Origin: Planctomycetota bacterium
GTDB taxonomy: Bacteria; Planctomycetota; Planctomycetia; Pirellulales; Pirellulaceae
Direction: 5' to 3'
Assembly (NCBI GenBank): GCA_016872775.1
Contig: VGZA01000021.1
Location: forward strand, 24,126-88,125
Length of the DNA: 64,000 nt
Shown: positions 49,758-58,472 of the stretch, one piece after another
How the letters are laid out: every line of letters begins with the position of its first letter
Position numbering within the stretch: the first letter of the stretch is position 1
Translations under genes and position numbers: made by a program
Notes under the pieces: model-generated
The model's input: the letters and a program-made list of their open reading frames with translations, nothing else
What the model was told of the DNA's origin: nothing
Databases searched by the model: none

Positions 49758-52615
49758 TGGAAATCTTCACGCCAATTTACAACTACTTGCCCTATCTCTA
49801 CGGTGCCGCAGTCCTGCTGCCACTGACGTCGTTTTTCACGATTCTGATCGCCGCCGCCAAACTGCGAAAAGCGGCCGCGATGGTCGCCACGTTCGCCATC
49901 GGCAGCGCCTGCCTGCTGTCGTTCGTGGCCCTGCTCGCCTGGCTCAGCGTTCACTATACGTCGGACCACCACGGTTCGTCCGAACACGCCGTTGCCCACG
50001 CTGCGGCTGAATCAGGCGCCGGTGAAAACGAGCACCATGCCCCCAGCGCGGAAGCGGCGTCGAGTTCGGATGGCAGTCCGCAGCAAGCGCACGGTGCCCC
50101 CGAATCGCACGGGGCCCATGCCGCGGCCCCACCCGCCGTCCTGACCGGCACCGCCTGGGTGCTCGGCAAATTCGGGCAGCGCGAAGTGACCATCAGCTAC
50201 TACATCGATGCGCTGACCGTCGTCATGTTCTGCATGGTGACCCTGATCGCTACCTGCATCCACTGCTACGCTATGGGTTATATGCACGATGAACTGCATC
50301 CGATTATCGATCATGAAGTGACCCTTGCGGACGGCAGTCACTTGAAACGCCCCGGACGGTTTCCCCGGTTTTTCCAATACCTCTCGTTATTCTGCTTCAG
50401 CATGCTGGGACTGGTGCTGGCGGGAAATATCGCGATGGTATTTGTGTTCTGGGAACTGGTCGGCGCCTGCTCGTATTTTCTGATCGGTTTTTATGTCGAG
50501 CGCAAGAGCGCCTCGAACGCCGCCAACAAGGCGTTTATTGTCAATCGTGTCGGCGATTTCGGCATGATCATCGGGCTGATGGCGCTCTGGACGAGTCTGG
50601 GAACGTTTTCGTTTGGCGATATCGATGTCGACGGTGACGGACACAAGGAACCCGGAATCTTCTCGCAGGTCCGCGGTCCGGACAATCAGTTTGCCCTGAC
50701 GACGCCGGAAGGCATGGTGCGGTTGGGCGCCGGGCAGCAACTGGCGACCGTCGCCCGCGAGCATTACACGCAGCCGAATATGCTGCAGATCATGGAAACG
50801 CAGTTCCCCTCCCAGATCGGAACGTTGCGTGAATCGGGCGCCGGATACTGGTTACTGATTGTGGCGGGAATCGGGATCTTCTGCGGCTGCGTCGGCAAGA
50901 GCGCTCAGTTCCCGTTGCATGTCTGGCTGCCCGATGCGATGGAGGGTCCCACCCCGGTCTCCGCGCTGGTGCATTCGGCGACGATGGTGGCCGCCGGCGT
51001 CTATCTGGTCGGCCGTTTCTTCCCCGTGTTCGCCCCCGAAGTACTGCTCGTGATCGCCGTCGTGGGATGCATTACGCTGTTCCTGGCCGCGACGATCGCC
51101 ATCACCGCCAACGACATCAAGCGCGTCCTGGCCTACTCCACTGTCAGCCAACTCGGTTACATGATGCTCGCACTCGGTGTAGGCGGCTGGCTGGCCGGCA
51201 TGATGCACTTGATTACGCACGCGTTTTTCAAGAGCCTGTTGTTCATGTGCTCGGGGTCGGTGATCCATGCCGTGCATACGAACGATATGCGAAAGATGGG
51301 GGGACTGCTCAGAAAAATGCCGGTGACCGCGATCACGATGTTGGTGGGATGCCTGGCAATCGCGGGCGTCGGAATTCCGTTCCTGATCGGATTCAGCGGA
51401 TACTATTCGAAGGACATGATTCTGGAACAGGCCTATTCGTTGAGTCTGGCCAATCCGGGCAACGCCTTCGCCAGCCTGTTTTTCGTGATGGCGCTCGGCG
51501 GCGCATCGATTACCGCGTTCTACATGTTCAGGATGTGGTACATGACATTCGTCGGCGAGCCTCGCGATGCCGAGGCCTACGACCATGCCCACGAATCGCC
51601 ACCGGTGATGTACCTGCCGCTGGTGCTTCTTGCGGTCTTTGCCATCGCCGTCGCGTGGGAGCCGGTGATGATCGGCTATGCCATCATTCCGGCCGGCATC
51701 TTGTTCTGGCAGGCGTCAAAACGCGGTTGGTTTGCGGCCGTCCGCAATCCGGCGGGAGGCCACGGTGCCGATGACGCGCATGGGACAGGTCACGGCGGCG
51801 GTGGGCACGACGTCGCGGACGATCACCGACATGGGTCCGGTCATAGCGACGCAGAGCGTCATGATCACGGCCACCACAATCACGGCCACCACAACAGCGG
51901 ACACGGACCCGTACCTTGGACGGTCCGCGGCGTGGTCGGGATGATTGCGGTATCCGTCGTTGGCGGAACATTGATTGCGGCGATCCTGCCTCACGAGATG
52001 TTGAGCGGATTGGCTTTGAAGAATTTGCTGGAACAGGCGCGTCCGGCCGGCACTGCGGCCGACGCTGTCGGCAAGTGGGTGCATTGGACCTGGCCGAACG
52101 AACATACGGCGCACGAAGAAGCCAACCATGCGCGGATCGTGGTGCCGGTAACATTGTTTGCGACGGGAACCTGGATCCTGGGCATTGGTCTGGCCACCGC
52201 AATCTATTCGCGGCGCTACCTGAATGCCGACGATGTTCGCCGTCAGTTCGCGCCGGTTTATCGGCTGTTGATCAACAAGTGGTGGTTCGACGAACTTTAT
52301 GACGGCTTGTTTGTGCGGCCGACGCACGTCGTCGCAAGGGTCGCGTCGGGCATCGACCGCAACTGGATTGACGGGTTGTTGCACGCGATTGCGGCGGCTG
52401 CCAAGTCGGTCTCGGTCTTCTGGGACAAGCTGGCCGATCGCACGATCATCGACGGCGCCGCCAACTTGACCGCCCATTGGACCCATTCCGTCGGGCTGGC
52501 GCTGCGTCAGGTCCAGACCGGAAAGCTGCGACAGTATGTGATGTTCATCGTGGTGGGAGCTTTGGCGCTCTTCATCCTGATCAGTTTCTTCTGGAGTTCC
52601 ACGCTGGCCCGCTAG
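49757..52615 (+). CDS. nuoL: NADH-quinone oxidoreductase subunit L, enlarged, with two His-rich stretches
   Basis: This 952-residue distal antiporter-like subunit is usually about 610-650 long. The core is clear: FVFWELVGACSYFLIGFY, VGKSAQFPLHVWLPDAMEGP, PVSALVHSATMVAAGVYLVG and YSTVSQLGYMMLALGVGGW. Three extra parts stand out. A His/Ala/Ser-rich loop lies at about 66-128, a loop of about 70 residues at about 285-355 (HKEPGIFSQVRGPDNQFA), and a strongly His-rich loop at about 667-718 with 15 His in 52 residues. The C-terminal long lateral helix region appears present. The His loops could bind metal, but no test is possible from sequence. Confidence 0.95.
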   Translation: MEIFTPIYNYLPYLYGAAVLLPLTSFFTILIAAAKLRKAAAMVATFAIGSACLLSFVALLAWLSVHYTSDHHGSSEHAVAHAAAESGAGENEHHAPSAEAASSSDGSPQQAHGAPESHGAHAAAPPAVLTGTAWVLGKFGQREVTISYYIDALTVVMFCMVTLIATCIHCYAMGYMHDELHPIIDHEVTLADGSHLKRPGRFPRFFQYLSLFCFSMLGLVLAGNIAMVFVFWELVGACSYFLIGFYVERKSASNAANKAFIVNRVGDFGMIIGLMALWTSLGTFSFGDIDVDGDGHKEPGIFSQVRGPDNQFALTTPEGMVRLGAGQQLATVAREHYTQPNMLQIMETQFPSQIGTLRESGAGYWLLIVAGIGIFCGCVGKSAQFPLHVWLPDAMEGPTPVSALVHSATMVAAGVYLVGRFFPVFAPEVLLVIAVVGCITLFLAATIAITANDIKRVLAYSTVSQLGYMMLALGVGGWLAGMMHLITHAFFKSLLFMCSGSVIHAVHTNDMRKMGGLLRKMPVTAITMLVGCLAIAGVGIPFLIGFSGYYSKDMILEQAYSLSLANPGNAFASLFFVMALGGASITAFYMFRMWYMTFVGEPRDAEAYDHAHESPPVMYLPLVLLAVFAIAVAWEPVMIGYAIIPAGILFWQASKRGWFAAVRNPAGGHGADDAHGTGHGGGGHDVADDHRHGSGHSDAERHDHGHHNHGHHNSGHGPVPWTVRGVVGMIAVSVVGGTLIAAILPHEMLSGLALKNLLEQARPAGTAADAVGKWVHWTWPNEHTAHEEANHARIVVPVTLFATGTWILGIGLATAIYSRRYLNADDVRRQFAPVYRLLINKWWFDELYDGLFVRPTHVVARVASGIDRNWIDGLLHAIAAAAKSVSVFWDKLADRTIIDGAANLTAHWTHSVGLALRQVQTGKLRQYVMFIVVGALALFILISFFWSSTLAR

Positions 52616-52643
52616 CGTCGATTGAAAAAGAGAACCGTTTGCC

Positions 52644-54542
52644 ATGTTAACGAACGCGATTTGGTACTCAATTCTGGTGTTCGCTCCATCGCTGGTAGCG
52701 CTGTTGTTGTCGGTCGTCACCACCCGCAACGACAATTTTTACCGCTACGTCACGTTGGCGACGACGTTGTTCACCCTGGTTTGCACCTTGTTCCTGTTCC
52801 TGATGCCGAACGGCGTCGTCGGTTTTAATTCCAACGTCGGTGAGATGCAGGGCATCTTCACTTTGGGTTGGATTCCAACGTTTGAGATCTTTTATTCGAT
52901 GGGGGTAGACGGCATCAGCCTGCCCCTGGTCCTGTTGACGGCGGTGGTGAGCGTGCTGGCGATGGGCGCCAGTTGGTCGATCACCAAGTATGTCAAAGGC
53001 TATTGTGTGTTGTTCCTGTTGCTGCTGAGCGGCATGCTGGGAGTGTTTCTGGCTCAGGACTTCTTCCTGTTTTATGTCTTCTGGGAAGTGATGCTGTTGC
53101 CGATGTACTTCCTGATCGGAATCTGGGGCGGGCCCAGACGGGAGTATGCGGCGATCAAGTTCTTCCTGTATACGCTGGCGGGAAGCGTGGCGATGCTGGT
53201 CGCGATCCTGATGCTCTATTTCTACAGCGATTTGACCGATCCGCGACTTCGCGGCTTCCTGAACAGCGCGGTGGGGCAGTCGGTGATTCCGGACAAACAG
53301 CTGCGGGCGCGGATCGAGTCCGGTATGGCGAAGCGCGAGGCGCTGGCCGAGAGCCTCAAAGACAAGTCGCTCGAGGAACGGCGCAAGATTCTCGCCGCCG
53401 CGGAAACCATCACGCCGGTCCACACCTTCAGCATTCTCGCGCTGCAGCAGATCGGGCAGCATACCTCGCAGTTCGATACGTTTGGCGTGAACGAGGATGG
53501 TTCCGATCGATTGATCCTCGGCCACGGCCTGCAGTGGTGGGCGTTTGTGCTGTTGTTTATCGGTTTTGCCATCAAGGTGCCATCGGTGCCGGTCCATACC
53601 TGGCTGCCGGACGCCCACGTGGAAGCCCCGACCCCGATATCGATGATCCTGGCGGGCGTCCTGTTGAAGATGGGTGGTTACGGCATCATCCGCATTTGCT
53701 ACCCGATCTGTCCGGCTGGAGGATACGAACTGGCGGCGGTGATCTGCGGCGTCGGCGTGGTCAGCATGGTCTATGGCGCGTTCGCCGCGTTGGCGCAAAA
53801 AGACTTCAAACGCATGGTGGCCTACAGTTCGGTCAGCCACATGGGTTACGTTGTGCTCGGCTTAGGAGTCTGGTCCGCAACCGCGGAGATGAATTTTGAC
53901 ACGACTTTCTGGAACATGGGAATCCAGGGCGCCATGTTTCAGATGATCGCCCACGGCATAAGTTCCACCGGCATGTTCTTTATGGTCGGCGTTGTTTACG
54001 ACCGTGTGCACCACAGGAACCTCGACGAGTTTGGCGGATTGTTCGGTCGAATGCCGGTCTATACGGCGCTGTCGATCGGAATCTTCTTCGCCGGTCTGGG
54101 GCTGCCCGGACTGTGCGGTTTCATCGGCGAGGCATTCGTCGTATTTTCGGTCTGGGCCTACAGCATCACGATGGCGGTGATTTCCGCCGCGGTGGTGATC
54201 CTCACCGCCGGCTATATTCTTTGGGCCATCCAGCGCGTTTACCTTGGCGCCGAATATCGCGGCCCGCACGAGGATCATCTGAGCCCGAGCAACACCCGCG
54301 AAAACACGATCGGAATCATCATCTTCGCGCTGGCGATCATCTGCGGCGTCTTTCCGCGTCATACGCTGCTGGGCTATATGGAGAAGAGCGTCGAAAAGCA
54401 TGTAGGCGACTTGCGCGCCTGGACCATCAACAGCACCCGCGCGACGTGGGCCCAGGAAGATCGCCGTCTGCAGGTAAGTGCCATCGAGGCGAACGCGAGC
54501 GATCAGGAATTATCCGCCCAGTTGGCCAATAAGCGACCTTGA
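52644..54542 (+). CDS. nuoM: NADH-quinone oxidoreductase subunit M, with an inserted loop
   Basis: This 632-residue antiporter-like subunit (usually about 500) keeps FFLFYVFWEVMLLPMYFLIG with the key Glu, KVPSVPVHTWLPDAHVEAPT with the key Lys and His, and FKRMVAYSSVSHMGYVVLGL. An extra hydrophilic segment of about 75-95 residues (about 195-295, helical, KSLEERRKILAAAET) separates two helices of the first half. A Gln/Ala-rich tail follows the last helix. The ATG at 52644 is 28 bases after nuoL. Confidence 0.96.
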   Translation: MLTNAIWYSILVFAPSLVALLLSVVTTRNDNFYRYVTLATTLFTLVCTLFLFLMPNGVVGFNSNVGEMQGIFTLGWIPTFEIFYSMGVDGISLPLVLLTAVVSVLAMGASWSITKYVKGYCVLFLLLLSGMLGVFLAQDFFLFYVFWEVMLLPMYFLIGIWGGPRREYAAIKFFLYTLAGSVAMLVAILMLYFYSDLTDPRLRGFLNSAVGQSVIPDKQLRARIESGMAKREALAESLKDKSLEERRKILAAAETITPVHTFSILALQQIGQHTSQFDTFGVNEDGSDRLILGHGLQWWAFVLLFIGFAIKVPSVPVHTWLPDAHVEAPTPISMILAGVLLKMGGYGIIRICYPICPAGGYELAAVICGVGVVSMVYGAFAALAQKDFKRMVAYSSVSHMGYVVLGLGVWSATAEMNFDTTFWNMGIQGAMFQMIAHGISSTGMFFMVGVVYDRVHHRNLDEFGGLFGRMPVYTALSIGIFFAGLGLPGLCGFIGEAFVVFSVWAYSITMAVISAAVVILTAGYILWAIQRVYLGAEYRGPHEDHLSPSNTRENTIGIIIFALAIICGVFPRHTLLGYMEKSVEKHVGDLRAWTINSTRATWAQEDRRLQVSAIEANASDQELSAQLANKRP

Positions 54543-54555
54543 GGAACCCTCGAAC

Positions 54556-56310
54556 GTGAACGTGCATGACAGTATCAGCCAGATGATCGTGCAGACGCGC
54601 GACGTGAGTTTACCTCACTTTGCGGCCGAGTTGATCATTTGCGGAACGATCGTGATCAATCTGCTGGTTCGCATGGTCCGGCCTCTGCGATGGCTCGATT
54701 CCAGTTTTCTGGTGCTTGCCGGTTCGCTTGCCGCTCTATTTGCCGTTCGACCCTGGGAAATGGGGTCCGACGTGGCCCGTATTGAACTCTTCTCCGGAAT
54801 GCTGGTCCACGACGGGTTTGGCGTGCTGATGCGCACGTTGTTGCTGGTTTTCGTGGTGCTGTTCGTCATTTTCACCTGGTTGTCGGGGATCCCCGACAAA
54901 GACGATGGGCCGGATATTCATACTCTGGTGCTTGGGGCCACGCTGGGGATGATGTTGATGTGCACCGCTAACCATTTGCTGATGGTCTTCATGTCCGTGG
55001 AGATGGCCAGCGTTCCCTCGTATGCACTCGCCGGGCTGCTGAAGGGCCGTCGCCAGAGCAGCGAGGCGGCCCTGAAGTATTCGATTTATGGTGCCGGCAC
55101 CGCCGGCGTCATGCTATATGGTATCAGCCTGATTTCCGGATTATTGAATGCCGTGCACCTGCCGACACTCGCCCAGAACCTGGTCGAGAAATTGCCGACC
55201 ATGGGCCCGGAAGAGACGATGGTGCTGGCGCTGGGCGGAATGATGCTGGCGGTCGGGCTGGCCTTCAAACTGTCCGCCGTACCGTTTCATTTCTGGTGTC
55301 CCGACGTGTTTGAAGGCGCCACAGCCGAGGTCAACGCATTCCTGAGCGTTGCTTCAAAAACCGCCGCCTTGGCGCTGCTGGTTCGAGTGGCGTTGGGGTT
55401 CGGCACCACGGTGCCGACGATGTTTTCCGTGGCCGCATCAACGGTGCCGGCAGCAACGGTGCCGGAAGGCGCGTTGGCAACCAGCCTTTACTCCGTCGCG
55501 GACGACGCGTCTCCGAATATCGCTCCGGCGAATCCGGCGGCGAACGCCGAGTTTCATGAAGCTTCCGCCCGGCGAGTACTGTCTCCGGTGCGCGGTTTCA
55601 TCGCCAAGTTGATTGCATTCCTGGCAATTATCACTTGTACGTTCGGAAATCTGGCGGCTTTCGGACAAACGAATATCAAGCGGCTCTTTGCCTACTCGAC
55701 CATCGCGCATGCCGGTTACATGATGATGGCCGTGCCGGCCATCCTGGCGGCTGCCGGGGCGGGTCCGAACGGGCATGAGGTCGCGCGCCAGGGTGCGGCC
55801 GCGTTAGGCGTCTATCTTGGCGTCTATCTGGCGATGAACCTGGGGGCATTTGCGATCATCGCGTTCCTGCGAAACGCGATGCGCAGTGAGGAGATCGCCG
55901 ACTACGCGGGGCTGATCCGCCGCAGCCCGATCGTTACGATCTGCTTTGTGATCATTCTGTTCAGCCTGGTCGGACTGCCGCCACTGGCCGGTTTTTTCGG
56001 GAAATTCGCCGTGTTTTCCGCACTGTCCGGCGCCTACAATGTCACGGGACAGGCTCAACTCCCGGCGAACTACCTGGTCTGGCTGTTGGTTGCGGGAGGT
56101 CTGAATACGGTCATCAGCCTCTTTTACTACCTGCGCGTCGTGAAGGTGATGACCTGGAATCTCGAGCCGCGTGATCAGCGGCCGCTGCAGCCGATTGGAC
56201 TTCTGCGAGGCGCCTATGTTTGCCTGATCACACTGCCGACGCTGGGCTGGATCTTGTGCTTCGATCTTCTGGCCAACTGGTGTGCCAAGGGCGCGATTTC
56301 CCTGCTGTAG
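54556..56310 (+). CDS. nuoN: NADH-quinone oxidoreductase subunit N, with an inserted loop
   Basis: This 584-residue antiporter-like subunit (usually about 480) keeps HLLMVFMSVEMASVPSYALAG with the key Glu, FKLSAVPFHFWCPDVFEGAT and KRLFAYSTIAHAGYMMMA. A Val/Ala/Pro-rich insertion of about 60 residues (about 284-342) lies in the middle of the protein. The GTG at 54556 was chosen because the longer frame from 54478 runs into nuoM; GAGGAACC precedes it. It ends the cluster. Confidence 0.95.
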   Translation: MNVHDSISQMIVQTRDVSLPHFAAELIICGTIVINLLVRMVRPLRWLDSSFLVLAGSLAALFAVRPWEMGSDVARIELFSGMLVHDGFGVLMRTLLLVFVVLFVIFTWLSGIPDKDDGPDIHTLVLGATLGMMLMCTANHLLMVFMSVEMASVPSYALAGLLKGRRQSSEAALKYSIYGAGTAGVMLYGISLISGLLNAVHLPTLAQNLVEKLPTMGPEETMVLALGGMMLAVGLAFKLSAVPFHFWCPDVFEGATAEVNAFLSVASKTAALALLVRVALGFGTTVPTMFSVAASTVPAATVPEGALATSLYSVADDASPNIAPANPAANAEFHEASARRVLSPVRGFIAKLIAFLAIITCTFGNLAAFGQTNIKRLFAYSTIAHAGYMMMAVPAILAAAGAGPNGHEVARQGAAALGVYLGVYLAMNLGAFAIIAFLRNAMRSEEIADYAGLIRRSPIVTICFVIILFSLVGLPPLAGFFGKFAVFSALSGAYNVTGQAQLPANYLVWLLVAGGLNTVISLFYYLRVVKVMTWNLEPRDQRPLQPIGLLRGAYVCLITLPTLGWILCFDLLANWCAKGAISLL

Positions 56311-56347
56311 GACCCGCACCGATTCGACTAAAGGAAAACTGGATTTC

Positions 56348-56815
56348 ATGCCGTCCGCCACCAGCTTATCACCGAACGCCGTTGATCTCCTGAACCGATT
56401 AGTGGCCATGCATTGCCGTTCGCTGCCGGTCTATTTAGCCGATACCACGCCCTGGGGGCGACCGGGACAATCCGACACCTTGAAAGTGATCCGGGAGATG
56501 GCGGCCGATCATCTTGCCACCGTCGATCTTCTGGCCGAATTGATCAGCGAGTCAGGAGAGCGTGTCGAGACGGGCGGTTTTCCTCTCGTCTTCACCTGCT
56601 ACAACGATCTCTCGCTCGATTTTCTGGTGCGCAAGACCCTTGAGTTTCAGGAGCGCGATCTGCGGGAGATCGACGACTTTATCGCCCAGTTGGCAGACGC
56701 TCCGCGCGCCCTGGCTCTGGCCCAGGAGATTCGTGGTTCGGCACTGGCCCATATCGACGCCCTGGACGAAATCATCCGCGGCGGAACTCCGGCCGATTCT
56801 TCGTCCACGGGGTAG
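56348..56815 (+). CDS. Helical protein of unknown function
   Basis: This 155-residue protein appears all-helical with four long helices (about 10-25, 38-64, 85-110, 118-145), for example DTLKVIREMAADHLATVDLL and LVRKTLEFQERDLREIDDFI. The His/Glu/Asp pattern recalls ferritin-like bundles, but no confirmed metal motif is seen. AAGG precedes the ATG by about 14 bases. It lies 37 bases after nuoN and 11 before the TatD gene, so it may be transcribed with both. No family is recognised. Confidence 0.72.
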   Translation: MPSATSLSPNAVDLLNRLVAMHCRSLPVYLADTTPWGRPGQSDTLKVIREMAADHLATVDLLAELISESGERVETGGFPLVFTCYNDLSLDFLVRKTLEFQERDLREIDDFIAQLADAPRALALAQEIRGSALAHIDALDEIIRGGTPADSSSTG

Positions 56816-56826
56816 GCTTCCCACGC

Positions 56827-57615
56827 ATGGAGTTGATCGACTCCCACGCCCACCTCGACGACACGGTCTTCGACGCCGAACGCGACGCGGTGGTCTCGCG
56901 AGCCGCGGCGGCGGGGATTCGGGCGATCATCTGCATTGGAACAACGGCCGCCACCAGCGAGCGTTGTCTTGCGATCGCCGCGCAGCAGCCGCTGGTGTTC
57001 GCCGCCGCCGGAATTCAGCCGAATTACACCGCGGAGGCTTTGGCGGGCGATTGGGAACGTATCGTGGCGATGGCCAGTCGACCGCGCGTCGTCGGTATCG
57101 GCGAAACGGGCCTCGACCGCTACTGGCAGCATGCGGACTTCGCAACGCAGCAGGACTACTTTCAACGGCACATCGAACTGGCTCGAACGCTCGACCTGCC
57201 GTTCATCGTCCACATGCGCGATTGTGACGCCGATGTTCTGGAGATGCTTCGCGCCGCGCGCAAACTCGGACCACTCCGCGGCGTGATGCACTCGTTCACC
57301 GGCACGCTGGATACCGCTCTGGAATGCCTCGATCTGGGAATGGAGATCAGCTTCGCCGGAATGGTCACGTATCCCAAGTCCACGGAGCTTCGCCGAATTG
57401 CGGCCAGAATCCCACCGGACCGAATTCTCCTGGAAACCGATTCGCCTTACCTCTCTCCGCACCCGCTGCGGAAACAGCGTCCGAACGAGCCGGCGCTGCT
57501 TGTCCATACGGCGGCGGTCGTGGCCGAGGAACTGGGCATGCAGCCCGACGAACTGGGTCTCCGGTCGGTTCAGAACACGTTGCGATTGTTTTCCCGAATC
57601 ACGATGGCCCGCTGA
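56827..57615 (+). CDS. tatD: TatD-family metal-dependent DNase
   Basis: This 262-residue TIM-barrel hydrolase has the TatD metal set: His7 and His9 in DSHAHLDD, the glutamate in GIGETGLDRY, the histidines in FIVHMRDCD and GVMHSFTG, and the late aspartate in LETDSPYL. Such enzymes are 3'-5' exonucleases linked to repair and DNA turnover. The length matches the family. It has no clear ribosome site and may be translated by coupling from the preceding gene 11 bases upstream. Confidence 0.94.
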   Translation: MELIDSHAHLDDTVFDAERDAVVSRAAAAGIRAIICIGTTAATSERCLAIAAQQPLVFAAAGIQPNYTAEALAGDWERIVAMASRPRVVGIGETGLDRYWQHADFATQQDYFQRHIELARTLDLPFIVHMRDCDADVLEMLRAARKLGPLRGVMHSFTGTLDTALECLDLGMEISFAGMVTYPKSTELRRIAARIPPDRILLETDSPYLSPHPLRKQRPNEPALLVHTAAVVAEELGMQPDELGLRSVQNTLRLFSRITMAR

Positions 57616-57622
57616 CGCTTCG

Positions 57623-58429
57623 TCAATCCCAGATTGGCCAGACGCGTCCAGCGTGGCGTTCCAGCCGCTTTAACCGCACGCCGTACAGCTGTTCGATCGT
57701 TTCCGGCGCGAGCAATTCTTCTGTCGGGCCGCATGCCATGATCCGTCCGTCACGAAGAATCAACGTGCGCGTGAATTCCGGGAGGATTTCTTCAATGTGG
57801 TGTGTAACCAGGATCACGGCCGCGCGCGCGGGATGACAGGGACCTCGCAGGTACTCACCCAGCCACCGTAGGAATTGCTCTCGCGCGCCGGGATCCATCC
57901 CATCGCAAGGCTCATCCAGCACCAGGCAGAGCGCCTCGGCGACGCGGGCACGCGCCACAAGCACCTTGCGGCGTTCCCCGTGCGACAGGACGCCGAACGG
58001 CCGATCGCGCAGTTCTCCGCAACCGACGGCGACCAGCGCCGCTTCGGCCCGCTCCCAATCGGACGGTGTCGGCGAATCGTCGTGAAACTGCTTCAGACCG
58101 AACTGGGCGAAACGACCGGAGAGTACCGTTTCGAGGCTGCGTTCCGTCGGCGGAATCCAGGACGCGAAATCATCCGTAATCCAGCCGATGCGGCGCCAGA
58201 ATGACGGCAGATCAATCCGTTCGCGGCCATGACGCTCGACGGCGCCGGATGTCGGCCAGAGCCGGCCGATTGCCAGTTGCAACAGGGTCGACTTGCCGCT
58301 GCCATTGCGACCAAGTAACGCCCAGTAGTCCCCTAGCGCGACGCTCCAGGTAATCCGGGAAAGAATGGGCCGTCCCGATCTTTCCAGCGTCACTTCGTGC
58401 AGGGCGAAAAGGGGCGACGGGTCGATCAT
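57623..58429 (-). CDS. Stand-alone ABC ATP-binding protein (ModF/YlmA-like)
   Basis: This 268-residue ATPase has Walker A GRNGSGKSTLL, signature LSHGERRKVLVARA, Walker B CLVLDEPCDGMDP and the H-loop VTHH. There is no permease or binding-protein gene beside it, and its neighbours are a convergent tatD and a POT transporter. A GGAG lies 7 bases before the ATG. It may act as a soluble ATPase in the manner of ModF, or its membrane partner is encoded elsewhere. Confidence 0.88.
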   Translation of the reverse strand: MIDPSPLFALHEVTLERSGRPILSRITWSVALGDYWALLGRNGSGKSTLLQLAIGRLWPTSGAVERHGRERIDLPSFWRRIGWITDDFASWIPPTERSLETVLSGRFAQFGLKQFHDDSPTPSDWERAEAALVAVGCGELRDRPFGVLSHGERRKVLVARARVAEALCLVLDEPCDGMDPGAREQFLRWLGEYLRGPCHPARAAVILVTHHIEEILPEFTRTLILRDGRIMACGPTEELLAPETIEQLYGVRLKRLERHAGRVWPIWD

Positions 58430-58472
58430 CGGCGCGCTCCGCGAAACACCTCGACCGCCCGCGCCATCCGGT

